A DNA stretch of 49,046 bases from Sporomusaceae bacterium FL31 (GTDB lineage: Bacteria; Bacillota; Negativicutes; DSM-1736; Dendrosporobacteraceae), in assembly GCA_003990955.1 (NCBI GenBank), contig BIFV01000020.1, positions 1 through 49,046 on the forward strand, given 5' to 3'. Numbering within the stretch: the stretch's first letter is position 1; every line of letters starts with the position of its first letter. The notes under the pieces are model-generated. The model searched no databases. It had not been told where the DNA came from and was given only the letters and a program-made list of their open reading frames with translations. Below are positions 23,237 to 30,408 of the stretch, in pieces. A program made the translations under genes and the position numbers.

Positions 23237-23359
23237 ATGATAAAAATTTTTAATAGGATGCTATACTTTCTAATAGCTATACTTAATAATCGGTTTATGT
23301 ATTCAAAGAAGAAAGTTCATGAGGTAGTCAATATAAGATATACTCTGCACAATAAGTAA
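23237..23359 (+). CDS. Possible 40-residue peptide
   Basis: ATG 23237 is eight bases after AAGGAAG. The product has a short hydrophobic segment ('MLYFLIAILNN') and a basic tail ('MYSKKKVHEVVNIRY'). No family is recognised and AT-rich DNA produces such frames easily; held at low confidence. Confidence 0.33.
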   Translation: MIKIFNRMLYFLIAILNNRFMYSKKKVHEVVNIRYTLHNK

Positions 23360-23420
23360 TTGATTTAAATGTTATAAAAAACAAATATCTAGTTTAAATT
23401 ATCATGCAGTTTATTCTTTT

Positions 23421-23936
23421 TTAGCTCCTCGCTTCAAAAGGGTTGTAAAAATATTCGATGATTATATTTATATCGGTATCCGTTATACCAGCAGGTATAG
23501 GAATATTTAGCTCTGATGTAGAGGGTATCGAAGAGCGGAAATCAAAGTAATTAAATACTAGGGAATTTACGCCCTTTATGTTCTTTTTATATATCTTTCT
23601 AACCGTATAACTACGAGTCACCGGTTCGGTGATGCTTTCTTTAATCAGTGGAAACTTTAATCCGTTAAAGGAGAGACCGTTTTTGTAAATGATTACGTTA
23701 GGTTGAGAAGCTAATATAGTCCGTATTATGTACAAGATCGGAGGAAAAAAGAACCAATTTTTCTTTAAAAAGGTCTTCCATTCTTCTTTGGAATAGTGCC
23801 ATTCTATTAGGTAATCTTCTTGCCTGAATTTTAATCTTAAGCCTGAAAAGAAGTCCCAAAAGTAACGAAGTTCAAATATTAAAAAATACATGATGATGAG
23901 TAATTTAAATAACCAGATAATAATTTCAGCTACCAT
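23421..23936 (-). CDS. Membrane-anchored protein of unknown function
   Basis: 171 residues with an N-terminal membrane helix ('IIIWLFKLLIIMYFLIFELRYFW'), a second hydrophobic patch about 60-75 ('WFFFPPILYIIRTIL') and a beta-rich region ('NVIIYKNGLSFNGLKFPL', 'VNSLVFNYFDF') like a YcxB/PH-like domain (the pattern of two helices followed by a pleckstrin-like sheet). The PH-like call is inference. GGGAGTG precedes ATG 23936 (spacing 7). Confidence 0.68.
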   Translation of the reverse strand: MVAEIIIWLFKLLIIMYFLIFELRYFWDFFSGLRLKFRQEDYLIEWHYSKEEWKTFLKKNWFFFPPILYIIRTILASQPNVIIYKNGLSFNGLKFPLIKESITEPVTRSYTVRKIYKKNIKGVNSLVFNYFDFRSSIPSTSELNIPIPAGITDTDINIIIEYFYNPFEARS

Positions 23937-24232
23937 GCAATCGCACTCCCTATTTGTTATTACCCATGGATTTCTATAGTAAGCCTTACAACTTTAATTT
24001 ATTTAAATACAATTTCAATGTCTGTAATTTTTTTCCTCTTTAGTAACAATAAGCATGAGGGTAGAAAAAGTGATGAGCTTAAATGACTTGTAGGTATATG
24101 ATAATTACCGAATTGTTGTAAGTAAGGTATTTATTCATAAAGACAGAAGCTAGACTAATTTATAAAAGGAAATGGATAATATAACTTCGAAATAGTTAAA
24201 TTAGAACTACAAGACTGAGAGGAGAGGTTAAT

Positions 24233-24418
24233 ATTCCTATTATCACGATTGATAGTCCATATCTTAACAAGGCTCAAAAGCAAGAATTGACTGCGAATTT
24301 AACTAAAGCAGCCAGTAGTATTATTCAGCTTCCTGAACAAGCGTTTATTGTAGTAATAAGGGAAGTCGATAATGATAATGTAGGTGTTGGTGGTATATTG
24401 CTATCAGATAGAGAATAA
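24233..24418 (+). CDS. 4-Oxalocrotonate tautomerase-family protein with apparent ATT start
   Basis: A 61-residue frame closes at TAA 24416. It reads (start)-PIITIDSPYLNKAQKQEL, then 'LTKAASSIIQLPEQAFIVVIREVDNDNVGVGGI': the 4-OT family (usual length about 62) with catalytic Pro immediately after the initiator. The codon at the Met position is ATT (24233), five bases after GGAGAGG. No ATG, GTG or TTG lies in frame nearby. Since Pro-1 must follow the initiator for activity, ATT initiation (as known for infC) is the simplest reading; otherwise it is a start-codon mutant. A CTG 18 bases upstream would bury the proline. Confidence 0.75.
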   Translation: MPIITIDSPYLNKAQKQELTANLTKAASSIIQLPEQAFIVVIREVDNDNVGVGGILLSDRE

Positions 24419-24424
24419 GAAGGA

Positions 24425-24457
24425 AGCCGTCTATTTTATGGACGGCTTTTTATTTTG
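24425..24457 (+). terminator. Terminator of the tautomerase gene
   Basis: AGCCGTC (24425-24431) pairs with GACGGCT (24441-24447), followed by TTTTATTTT. Confidence 0.85.
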
Positions 24458-24469
24458 AAGGAGAAATAG

Positions 24470-24510
24470 TTGATTGTTGCAATAAAATACTTTAAATAGA
24501 ACATGCGTTC
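24470..24510 (+). promoter_or_regulatory. Promoter with LexA box before the methylase pseudogene
   Basis: TTGATT (24470-24475) and TAAATA (24493-24498) are spaced by 17 bp. A consensus box GAACATGCGTTC (24499-24510) directly follows the -10. This suggests SOS or prophage-induction control. Confidence 0.7.
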
Positions 24511-24534
24511 GATTTAATTTGTGAGGTGGTTTTT

Positions 24535-25253
24535 TTGCAACGTTTTATAAATCAAATCATTAATGGTGACTCTTTAGATATACTCCGTAATATGCCAAGT
24601 AATTCTGTGGATGCGGTAATAACGGATCCTCCATATTCGTCAGGTGGTTCTACAATTGCGCAAAAAACTCAAGATCCGGTGCAAAAATATGAACAGAGCA
24701 GCAATAAGGTAGTTCATCGGCCGACCTTCCTAGGTGATAATAAGGATTCAAGGTCGTGGTTACATTGGTGCATCCTATGAATTTCGGAGTACCACAGAAT
24801 CTTAAAGCCAAGCGGGTATTTTCTAATGTTTTCAGATTGGCGACAATTGCCTACAGCTACTGATGCCATTCAAATGGGAGAGCTAGCTTGGCGTGGAATA
24901 ATCAGTTGGGATAAAACTGAAGGATCTAGGGCTCCGCACAAAGGTTATTTCCGTCATCAATGCGAGTATATAGTTTGGGGAACAAAAGGAGCCTGTGCTA
25001 AAGCGGTCCATGCTGGGGCGTATCCAGGATGTTTTAGATTTTCGGTAAAGCAATCAGATAAGTTTCATTTAACTGGTAAGCCTACTCCGCTAATGGAGCA
25101 ACTGGTATCGATCGTACCACCTGGTAGTATTATACTGGATCCGTTTGCTCAGGCACAACGCTAGTAGAAGCAAAGAATACTGGCAGGAATTTTATTGGAA
25201 TTGAAAAAGTCAAAGATTACTATGAAGTTGCTGCGGATAGAGTAACGGCATAA
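24535..25253 (+). pseudogene. Adenine/cytosine-N DNA methyltransferase, inactivated
   Basis: TTG 24535 (after GAGGTGG) begins 'LQRFINQIINGDSLDILRNMPSNSVDAVITDPPYSSGG', with the catalytic DPPY. An in-frame TGA at 24778 interrupts 'WLHWCIL-ISEYHRILKPSGYFLMFSDWRQLP'. The frame continues to 'VPPGSIILDPFA', where a loss of about four bases in the DPFAGSGTT SAM motif shifts the frame. The true end 'TTLVEAKNTGRNFIGIE...' stops at 25253. The order (DPPY first, SAM motif last) marks a beta-class orphan methylase of phage type. One stop and one frameshift make it dead. Confidence 0.9.
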
Positions 25254-25256
25254 AAG

Positions 25257-25299
25257 AAGAGACTGGTCAGCCTAAAAGCTAATCAGTCTCTTCTTTTTA
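25257..25299 (+). terminator. Terminator after the methylase pseudogene
   Basis: AAGAGACTG (25257-25265) pairs with CAGTCTCTT (25284-25292), followed by CTTTTTAT. Confidence 0.85.
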
Positions 25300-25337
25300 T
25301 AAGTTATAGTAAATCAAATGATAATTCTAAATTATAC

Positions 25338-25541
25338 TTATCGCATGTGCACAACATCCATGTAAGCATGCCAGTGATTTACTGCAATATTATCAAGACT
25401 GTCACGCATTGTATCTTTCGCTTCTTCTGCAGCTTCCATGGCTGTTTCCATTAGTTCTAACTGTTCAATAGCTTCTTCGTGCAGTGTCTGCATATGATCT
25501 AAATCGATTGACATAGGTTTTTTGCTACGTAGCTTTCTCAA
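25338..25541 (-). CDS. Small acidic coiled-coil protein
   Basis: 67 residues from TTG 25541, after GGGAGGG. The basic start 'RKLRSKKPMSID' is followed by a long helix rich in Glu, Met and Leu ('LHEEAIEQLELMETAMEAAEEAKDTMRDSLDNI'). No family recognised. It could be a dimeric helix-bundle protein. Confidence 0.62.
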   Translation of the reverse strand: MRKLRSKKPMSIDLDHMQTLHEEAIEQLELMETAMEAAEEAKDTMRDSLDNIAVNHWHAYMDVVHMR

Positions 25542-25635
25542 AGGACTTCCCTCCCGGAATTTTTGCTATATCCTATGCCAAGGTGTAGTCAATTGTGTAA
25601 TACTGCAAATTAAACAGATGTCAGCTTTTTAATGA

Positions 25636-25959
25636 CTAGCTTTTAAAAGGTGCAAAGAATCTGATCATATAGACTGGAATATGCATGGATAATGATTTGC
25701 GGTGCATACAAACATTGACAATAATGAAATCGCAGCCAACATAACACAATGTGCCGCAAAATGACTCGCGACCACACAGTCGAGCGTCAACCGAGAAAAG
25801 AATTTCATCACCTAATAAGCATAATAGACGATCTCTAAATGTTGCATCAGGAAATGCGTGAACTTTAGGCCCAGGGTACTCACACATATCTTTTTCCATA
25901 TAATCGCAGCAAGGTTCCATTTTTTCATCTTGATACCAATGTGGATATTTGCAATCCAT
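25636..25959 (-). CDS. Cys-rich protein, possibly spore-coat related
   Basis: 107 residues from ATG 25959 after GGGAGG. The N-terminal part is Cys/Tyr/Met-rich ('DCKYPHWYQDEKMEPCCDYMEKDMCEYPG'). The second half, 'LLGDEILFSVDARLCGRESFCGTLCYVGCDFIIVNV...IPVYMIRFFAPF', has the rhythm of an Lsm-like/DUF2642-type spore-coat domain (L-x-G-x-x-I ... G-T-L-x-x-V-G-x-D-F-I ... I-P). The coat link is inference from that pattern and the spore-forming background. There are eight Cys in total. Confidence 0.65.
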   Translation of the reverse strand: MDCKYPHWYQDEKMEPCCDYMEKDMCEYPGPKVHAFPDATFRDRLLCLLGDEILFSVDARLCGRESFCGTLCYVGCDFIIVNVCMHRKSLSMHIPVYMIRFFAPFKS

Positions 25960-26224
25960 AAAACCAACATCCTCCCTTTATTCTTGATGAATTAAAAGTC
26001 TTTGGAGTGCCTACCTGATACATCATATGAACGGCCTAGACATAATGCTACTGTCCGTAAACATTTTTAGTGAGTGAGAAATATAGCTAAGTGGAAAAAA
26101 ACAATAAATTTTTCGGTGAATTTGTTCCATAAATAATATCTCGAAATAGTAAAACAAGTATTTTTGCAGGAATAGCTTGATAAATCCCGAATTATAGACA
26201 TTAACTGTTTAAGAGGAGGTAACT

Positions 26225-26479
26225 ATGGAGATATCTAAATACAGCTATGTAATTTTAGTGGGCTTTCTGGTTTGGTTAACCATTGCCCCACGTAATAATA
26301 GCCCCCGGTTTGGAGAACTATTCCTTGCGTATATGGTTGCGTTACTATTTAGCTTGGTCGCTACATCTGAAATTATCATGATAAAACCAGTAGCTTTCTT
26401 TTTTACTGTAGGAGGCGTTTTTGCGTTTTGCTATCTTGTAGCTCGGAAGACTATAAGAGTTACTATAAAAAACAAATAA
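26225..26479 (+). CDS. Small three-helix membrane protein
   Basis: 84 residues from ATG 26225 behind AGAGGAGG. Three hydrophobic helices (about 8-22, 33-50 and 54-72) with a basic tail ('[12 protein letters not shown]'). No family recognised. The next gene, yajQ, begins 16 bp further and has its own ribosome site, so they are likely one unit. Confidence 0.75.
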   Translation: MEISKYSYVILVGFLVWLTIAPRNNSPRFGELFLAYMVALLFSLVATSEIIMIKPVAFFFTVGGVFAFCYLVARKTIRVTIKNK

Positions 26480-26495
26480 TGGAGGTTTTGTGATA

Positions 26496-26990
26496 GTGGC
26501 AAAAGATTGTTCTTTTGATATTGTCTCTGATGTAGACATGCAAGAAGTTGATAATGCTGTTAACCAAACGGCAAAGGAAATTAGTCAGCGTTTTGATTTT
26601 AGGAACAGCAAATCATCGATTGTTCTTGAAGGAGAAGAAATTAAATTAATTGGCGATGATGATTATAAGCTTAATAGCATTATTGATATCTTACAAACAA
26701 AAATTATTAAACGAAATGTCTCGTTGAAAAGTCTCGATTATGGGAAAATTGAATCTGCATCGCATGGGACAGTAAGACAGGTAATTAAAATCAAAAAAGG
26801 CATTAGTAAGGAAAAAGGCAAGGAAGTCGTTGCTGCAATAAAAGATACAAAACTTAAAGTGCAAGCACAGTTAATGGATGATCAGGTGCGGGTGTCTGGA
26901 AAAAATAAAGATGATTTACAGCAAGTTATTGCAAAGTTAAAGCAAGTTGACTTAGATGTTGATTTGCAATTTGTTAACTTTCGTTCGTAA
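26496..26990 (+). CDS. yajQ: YajQ-family nucleotide-binding protein
   Basis: About 164 residues. '[41 protein letters not shown]' is the YajQ (UPF0234) start, followed by '[41 protein letters not shown]' and '[19 protein letters not shown]'. YajQ proteins bind nucleotides; XC_3703-type members bind cyclic-di-GMP, and one homologue supports phage transcription. Two GTG starts fit (26490 and 26496); the family's usual N-terminus favours 26496. GGAGG lies at 26481. A strong terminator follows. Confidence 0.92.
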   Translation: MAKDCSFDIVSDVDMQEVDNAVNQTAKEISQRFDFRNSKSSIVLEGEEIKLIGDDDYKLNSIIDILQTKIIKRNVSLKSLDYGKIESASHGTVRQVIKIKKGISKEKGKEVVAAIKDTKLKVQAQLMDDQVRVSGKNKDDLQQVIAKLKQVDLDVDLQFVNFRS

Positions 26991-27030
26991 TTCTTTCCGT
27001 TGAACTAAGGGGTGGAGTTGGAATGAAACA

Positions 27031-27058
27031 AAAAAATCCGCTGAATAGCGGATTTTTT
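27031..27058. terminator. Bidirectional terminator between yajQ and uraA
   Basis: 12-bp stem AAAAAATCCGCT (27031-27042 with 27047-27058), GAAT loop, T-runs on both strands. Confidence 0.88.
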
Positions 27059-27079
27059 ATTTCACTCTTTAGCAATAAG

Positions 27080-28330
27080 TTAATTGTCGTTGGTTAACCC
27101 AAGGAGGTCCAATATTTTAAAGCAGAGGCTTAGGATAATTGAAACTACTGTAGCGAGAGCCATTCCTTTCATGGTCACAGTTCCAAGGGTTATACTGGCA
27201 CCGCTGATACCGACAATCAGAACAACTGAAGTTAAAATTAGGTTGCGTGCTCGACTATAATCTACTTTTGATTCAACCAACATGCGTACGCCGGAAGCGG
27301 CAATTACACCGAATAATAACAGGGAAACACCGCCCATTACTGGCACAGGGATACTTTGGATGGCGGCAGCAAGTTTGCCTACGAATGAAAGGATAATTGC
27401 AATTACTGCTGCACCGCCAATGACTTGTACACTATAGACTTTTGTTATAGCCATTACACCAATATTCTCACCATAGGTTGTATTCGGTGTAGATCCGAAG
27501 AAACCTGATATGAGAGTCGACAAACCATTTCCGAGTAAAGAACGGTCTAACCCTGGATCCTTCGTAAGGTCACGACCCACAATGTTTCCAGTTACAATCA
27601 GATGCCCAATATGTTCAGCAATGACTACCAAAGCTGCAGGGGCAATAATAGCAATTGCACTGAAGTTAAATTCAGGAGTATAAATGGTTGGAGCAGCGAA
27701 CCAAGCTGCTTTAGTAATGCCTGACAAATCTACTAAGCCTAAACCGGCAGCAAGTGCATAGCCACTAAGAACGCCAACCAAAATTGGGATAATTGCCATA
27801 AAACCACGGAATACAACTGAACCGAGGATTGTGATAACAAGGGTGAAGATAGAAACAGTGATTATTTTAGGGTCTAAGGTTTTTGCGGTCAAGCCAGCCA
27901 TATCTGCAGCCACAGGTGCCAATTCCAAGCCAATTACAGCTACGATGGCTCCCATTGCAGCTGGCGGGAAGACTATGTCAATCCACTTGGTTCCGATGAC
28001 TCGCAGACTAAGCGCCACTATAGTAAAAATAGCACCAACGGCTATAAAACCACCTAAGGCCGCACCATAACCATATTGTGGTAAGACGACAAATACAGGG
28101 GAGAGAAATGCAAAACTTGAACCAAGATAGGCAGGAATCTTACCTTTACAAATAAACAAATACAAAAGTGTACCAATACCATTAAATAACAGGATGGTTG
28201 CAGGATTTACCTTAAATAGGATTGGAACAAGGACCGTTGCGCCGAACATCGCAAATAGATGCTGTAGGCTAAGGGGAACGGCTTGAAGCAGAGGAAGTTT
28301 GTCCTCAATTTGAATGACTCGATTATTCAT
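27080..28330 (-). CDS. uraA: Uracil permease (NCS2 family)
   Basis: 416 residues, about 14 membrane segments. Start region 'LPLLQAVPLSLQHLFAMFGATVLVPIL' is the NCS2 opening. 'AEHIGHLIVTGNIVGRDLTKDPGLDRSLLGNGLSTLISGFFGSTPNTTYGENIGV' holds the Glu and the NTTYGENIG motif of uracil/H+ symporters. The start ATG 28330 follows GGAGG; the upstream frame extension runs into the attenuator. Regulation by a PyrR-type attenuator in the leader supports uracil rather than xanthine as the substrate. Confidence 0.93.
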   Translation of the reverse strand: MNNRVIQIEDKLPLLQAVPLSLQHLFAMFGATVLVPILFKVNPATILLFNGIGTLLYLFICKGKIPAYLGSSFAFLSPVFVVLPQYGYGAALGGFIAVGAIFTIVALSLRVIGTKWIDIVFPPAAMGAIVAVIGLELAPVAADMAGLTAKTLDPKIITVSIFTLVITILGSVVFRGFMAIIPILVGVLSGYALAAGLGLVDLSGITKAAWFAAPTIYTPEFNFSAIAIIAPAALVVIAEHIGHLIVTGNIVGRDLTKDPGLDRSLLGNGLSTLISGFFGSTPNTTYGENIGVMAITKVYSVQVIGGAAVIAIILSFVGKLAAAIQSIPVPVMGGVSLLLFGVIAASGVRMLVESKVDYSRARNLILTSVVLIVGISGASITLGTVTMKGMALATVVSIILSLCFKILDLLGLTNDN

Positions 28331-28371
28331 AAAATACGCCTCCTTGTATTTAGTGTGGCACACAATAGAAA

Positions 28372-28458
28372 AGTCTCTTACCGCAGTAAGAGACTAAAAA
28401 GGCATAATCTAGCTAATTATAGCTTGTATTGTGCACCTTTTTAGTCTCGCAGGACTAA
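28372..28458 (-). promoter_or_regulatory. PyrR-type transcription attenuator upstream of uraA
   Basis: On the minus strand the leader starts with a binding-loop candidate TTAGTCCTGCGAGACTAA (28458-28441), like the PyrR loop AGUCCnnnGAGRCU. Then CTAAAAAGG (28444-28436) can pair with CCTTTTTAG (about 28402-28394) as antiterminator, overlapping a 10-bp terminator stem AGTCTCTTAC (28395-28372) with a U-rich tail. The order and logic are those of pyr attenuators: UMP-bound PyrR favours termination. Confidence 0.8.
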
Positions 28459-28592
28459 TTTAAAGGATATTATGCTTTAAATTTAACACAAATAATAGTA
28501 GATGTCCACAGAAAAATAGCTAAAAAATTGCTGGGCAGTTGGCATATTTTTAGTTAAAATAGAGATAAGTGTCGAGAAAGGTGGAAAGTTTT

Positions 28593-29708
28593 ATGGCAAA
28601 TAAGCCACCAGGTTACGGATCTCGTCGTCCTAATAGAGATGGCGAACCCACTCCTTTATCAGAAAATAATTTCCGTTATGTTGATCAAATAGAGCGATGG
28701 AGACAAGAATATGAGCGTTATACAGCCGTCGAGGAAAATTTGACTGCATTAAGTAAACTTAGCTATGATCCTGTTGATTATGCTCCGTTATTAGTTCAAG
28801 TGCCATGGAAAGAACGACAAATCCCCGATTTTTCCTTTTTAGTGGAAGAAGCAAGAGTCACTACTGAAAGTAAATTTTTTATACCGATTATGACGAGGTT
28901 AGCTGGCCTGGTTTTAAGTATCATTATATTGGTGCTGAGCTCTAACACTACTTTCTTATGGGTGCCGGGTGCTCTTTCCGTTGTGCTCATGCTTTGCTTA
29001 TTTTGGGAAATACAGCAACGGCAAAACGCAATCAAATCAGCGTTACAGGACGCTCAAAAGCAAGTTGAGACCCGTACTGAACAAGAGCGTCAACTTATTG
29101 AGAACGAGAAAAAACAACATGAATTGGCTGAATCTGAACGAGTTGCTCTTGTTGAAAAGCTGATTGCCGGAGATATTGCAGCGGTTTTTCTGCGAATTGA
29201 TAACGTTTTATCGCGAATCGGCTTGCCGTTTCCAGTAGATGTACATATTGATATTTTTGAAAATGTTCCTTTGATTCAAATACTCCTGCCACCCAAAACA
29301 GTCATACCACTCCAAACGTGCAGTTTACTACCATCGGGGCGGGTTAAGCATACCGATAAAGAAACACGAACTGTTAACAAGCAATATATTGAATTATGTT
29401 CAGCAATTATCATGCAAATCATGTCCATTCTATATGGCAATATTCCCTCCTTTGACCGCGCTTATGTCTGGGGGTTAATTAAGAGTACTCCAGATAATGA
29501 GTGTCTTTTTGATGTTGCTGTAAATCGTGACGAATTGGTAAAAGCTTGCCGTGCGGAAAATGGAATCACTGCTATTCGTCAGCTAGCAAGTCAATTTGAA
29601 ACAGATACCATGCTGAACCTCAAAGTAATTGAGGCGGAAAAGCCACCTGAGTGGGGAAATGTGCCACAGCAATTATTGCGAAGCATGCATATAAATTTGC
29701 TTAAGTGA
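28593..29708 (+). CDS. Membrane protein with coiled coil, unknown function
   Basis: 371 residues from ATG 28593 after AAAGGTGG. Soluble N-terminal part (about 1-95), two membrane helices (about 100-140, 'RLAGLVLSIIILVLSS' and 'LWVPGALSVVLMLCLFW'), a charged coiled coil (about 145-190, 'KSALQDAQKQVETRTEQERQLIENEKKQHELAESERVALVEKL') and a C-terminal domain (about 195-371). No family recognised. The C-terminal domain could be restriction-endonuclease-like or SPFH-like, but no motif supports either. Monocistronic. Confidence 0.75.
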   Translation: MANKPPGYGSRRPNRDGEPTPLSENNFRYVDQIERWRQEYERYTAVEENLTALSKLSYDPVDYAPLLVQVPWKERQIPDFSFLVEEARVTTESKFFIPIMTRLAGLVLSIIILVLSSNTTFLWVPGALSVVLMLCLFWEIQQRQNAIKSALQDAQKQVETRTEQERQLIENEKKQHELAESERVALVEKLIAGDIAAVFLRIDNVLSRIGLPFPVDVHIDIFENVPLIQILLPPKTVIPLQTCSLLPSGRVKHTDKETRTVNKQYIELCSAIIMQIMSILYGNIPSFDRAYVWGLIKSTPDNECLFDVAVNRDELVKACRAENGITAIRQLASQFETDTMLNLKVIEAEKPPEWGNVPQQLLRSMHINLLK

Positions 29709-29832
29709 TATAATAGAAAATATGGACAAAGAGGAAAAATTATTAAAAAAAATATACACGTAAAAAGGAATTTATCGATACTAAGTCAAATAATATTATT
29801 GAATAAAAAAATCAAAATAGGGAGGACTACCC

Positions 29833-30228
29833 ATGAAGATTGCTGATATTGTTCAAAGCGCTGACTGGAAAGCTGAAAAACATGTGCCGGTAATTGATGC
29901 TCCGGAAAGTGTAAAAGCGGGAGAAAAAGTTGCTGTCGAAGTTTGCGTGGGCAAAGAAATTCCCCATCCAAACACAACAGAACACAATATTCGCTGGATT
30001 AAGCTTTATTTTAAGCCTGATAATGGTAAGTTTCCTTATGAGGTTGCCTGTTTCGAATTCAATGTCCATGGTGAATCGACGGATGGCCCCAATAAAGGAC
30101 CTGTGTATGCTGAGCCTTTTGGTAAAGCTGTTGTGAAGCTTTCAACATCAGGCACCTTGTTAGCTACTTCGTACTGTAACATTCACGGTTTGTGGGAAAG
30201 CTACAAAGAAATTAAAGTAGAAGAATAG
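29833..30228 (+). CDS. Superoxide reductase (neelaredoxin, class II)
   Basis: 131 residues with all iron ligands of the SOR centre: Glu15 and His17 in 'EKHVP', His45 and His51 in 'IPHPNTTEHNI', and Cys115 and His118 in 'SYCNIHGLW'. It reduces superoxide to hydrogen peroxide at a square-pyramidal Fe(His)4(Cys) site, using rubredoxin-type donors, a main oxygen defence of anaerobes. It lacks the N-terminal desulforedoxin domain of desulfoferrodoxin, hence class II. AGGGAGG precedes ATG 29833; terminator right after. Confidence 0.95.
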   Translation: MKIADIVQSADWKAEKHVPVIDAPESVKAGEKVAVEVCVGKEIPHPNTTEHNIRWIKLYFKPDNGKFPYEVACFEFNVHGESTDGPNKGPVYAEPFGKAVVKLSTSGTLLATSYCNIHGLWESYKEIKVEE

Positions 30229-30234
30229 TCATTT

Positions 30235-30262
30235 ATCCCGGCTGATGCCGGGATATTTTTAT
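30235..30262 (+). terminator. Terminator of the superoxide reductase gene
   Basis: ATCCCGGC (30235-30242) pairs with GCCGGGAT (30247-30254), loop TGAT, then ATTTTTATA. Confidence 0.88.
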
Positions 30263-30348
30263 ATTACGATTTTAAGAATATCTCTCCTGAATAACGAAGG
30301 TGTAATTTAATATCAGGCAATGTCCATTTAGAGGAGGGAAATGTACTC

Positions 30349-30377
30349 TTGTGGAGAATAAATAGCTATGGTATTAT
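30349..30377 (+). promoter_or_regulatory. Promoter of the aspartokinase gene
   Basis: TTGTGG (30349-30354) and TATTAT (30372-30377) with 17-bp spacing. The leader is only about 25 nt, so there is no room for a lysine riboswitch. Confidence 0.6.
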
Positions 30378-30408
30378 ATAGTAATCATGGTCATATAGGG
30401 GGATAGGA

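Noticed and set aside
24778..24780. TGA as selenocysteine in the methylase
   Set aside because: The family has no Sec, the codon falls in a variable position, and a separate frameshift disrupts the SAM motif, so decay is simpler.
30263..30408. Lysine riboswitch before aspartokinase
   Set aside because: The leader after the best promoter is about 25 nt, and the upstream bases contain no L-box elements.
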